From JACOMY01 sp046233115 (GTDB lineage Bacteria > Pseudomonadota > Alphaproteobacteria > Kiloniellales > JACOMY01): a stretch of DNA of 64,000 bases. The stretch covers positions 248,001 through 312,000 of the forward strand of contig JBJXHM010000006.1 of NCBI GenBank assembly GCA_046233115.1, in the 5' to 3' direction. Numbering within the stretch: the first letter of the stretch is position 1; every line of letters begins with the position of its first letter. Below are positions 63,782 through 64,000 of this stretch, piece after piece. The notes under the pieces were generated by a model that did not search any database, was not told where the DNA came from, and was given only the letters and a program-made list of their open reading frames with translations. The translations under genes and the position numbers were made by a program.

Positions 63782-64000
63782 ATGAAGACAAGAAACTGGA
63801 AACGAAGAACAGTTCTCTTATCATCATGCGTTTACGCGCCATATATGCTTCTTTTTTCAAGCAACACACGATCAGAGCAGATTTTTGACCCAAGTAGCAG
63901 TTATCCTCCAAGCCTCTCAAAACATACAATTAAGAAAGATTCTGCCGAACTTGCAATATTCGATAATCAAATCGAACTTCTTGATAAGTTAGAAAATTTG
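63782..64000 (+). CDS. Partial gene, exported or membrane-anchored protein
   Basis: An open frame from ATG 63782 runs off the window (73 codons seen). The N-terminus is basic (KTRNWKRR) followed by a hydrophobic stretch (TVLLSSCVYAPYMLLFSS), a signal peptide or anchor, then a hydrophilic segment (IELLDKLENL). AT-rich. Family unknown. Confidence 0.5.
   Translation, partial: MKTRNWKRRTVLLSSCVYAPYMLLFSSNTRSEQIFDPSSSYPPSLSKHTIKKDSAELAIFDNQIELLDKLENL

Overview
The window is a high-GC chromosomal segment with dense coding, frequent ATGA/GTGA gene overlaps and alphaproteobacterial gene families: a CoxSLM/CoxDE molybdenum hydroxylase cluster, HutF/HutG-type histidine degradation, heterotetrameric sarcosine oxidase, TamAB and a RIME-like palindromic repeat. 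I infer an alphaproteobacterium, probably of the Rhodospirillales or a related order. The genus cannot be read from this sequence. No rRNA, tRNA or CRISPR array was recognised.

Layout. 0.2-3.9 kb: coxS-coxL-coxM, the three subunits of a form II (AYRGAGR-type) molybdenum hydroxylase, closed by a terminator. 4.0-9.9 kb: envelope lipid-transport genes (a one-domain MCE protein, a PqiC-like lipoprotein, then ydbH-ynbE-ydbL), which separate the enzyme from its maturation genes. 9.95-14.9 kb: coxD (MoxR ATPase), coxE (VWA protein), a split xdhC pair and a MoeA-like/MobA-like fusion for molybdenum cofactor insertion. 15.0-21.4 kb, minus strand: tamA-tamB, a further AsmA-like lipid-transport system. 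21.5-29.3 kb: histidine utilisation (hutF with an ornithine-cyclodeaminase-family gene, hutI with a rhomboid protease gene, hutG, the regulator hutC, hutU), with two matching palindromic HutC operators. hutH is not in the window. 29.5-37.7 kb: an exported protein, an MFS exporter divergent from a SufR-like Fe-S regulator, a lipoprotein, an HxlR regulator divergent from a quinone-reductase-like gene, and a large RTX protein whose repeats alternate 9 and 10 residues. 38.1-45.2 kb: soxB-soxD-soxA-soxG and fhs (one-carbon metabolism). 45.3-53.2 kb: ogt, an imine-reductase-like gene, a CadC-like TPR regulator, a DeoR regulator, a LOG-like gene and an ABC importer without its ATPase. 53.5-57.5 kb: an exported protein, an LpxO-like hydroxylase between two copies of a palindromic repeat, a cis-3-hydroxyproline-dehydratase-like enolase, a DCC protein and a frameshifted membrane protein.

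57.5-60.2 kb is the most unusual part. An AT-rich island lies between a displaced 3' fragment of a CaiB-type CoA-transferase gene and the full gene. Its one substantial gene encodes a 493-residue protein whose first ~205 residues carry the catalytic motifs of tRNA-dependent cyclodipeptide synthases, fused to a membrane helix and a C-terminal domain I do not recognise. After the CoA-transferase and an amine oxidase, a second AT-rich stretch (62.9-64.0 kb) holds three small unrecognised genes and runs off the window.

The chromosomal backbone is built around amino-acid and N-methyl-compound catabolism (histidine, sarcosine-like amines, hydroxyproline) plus envelope lipid homeostasis. The two AT-rich stretches look horizontally acquired.
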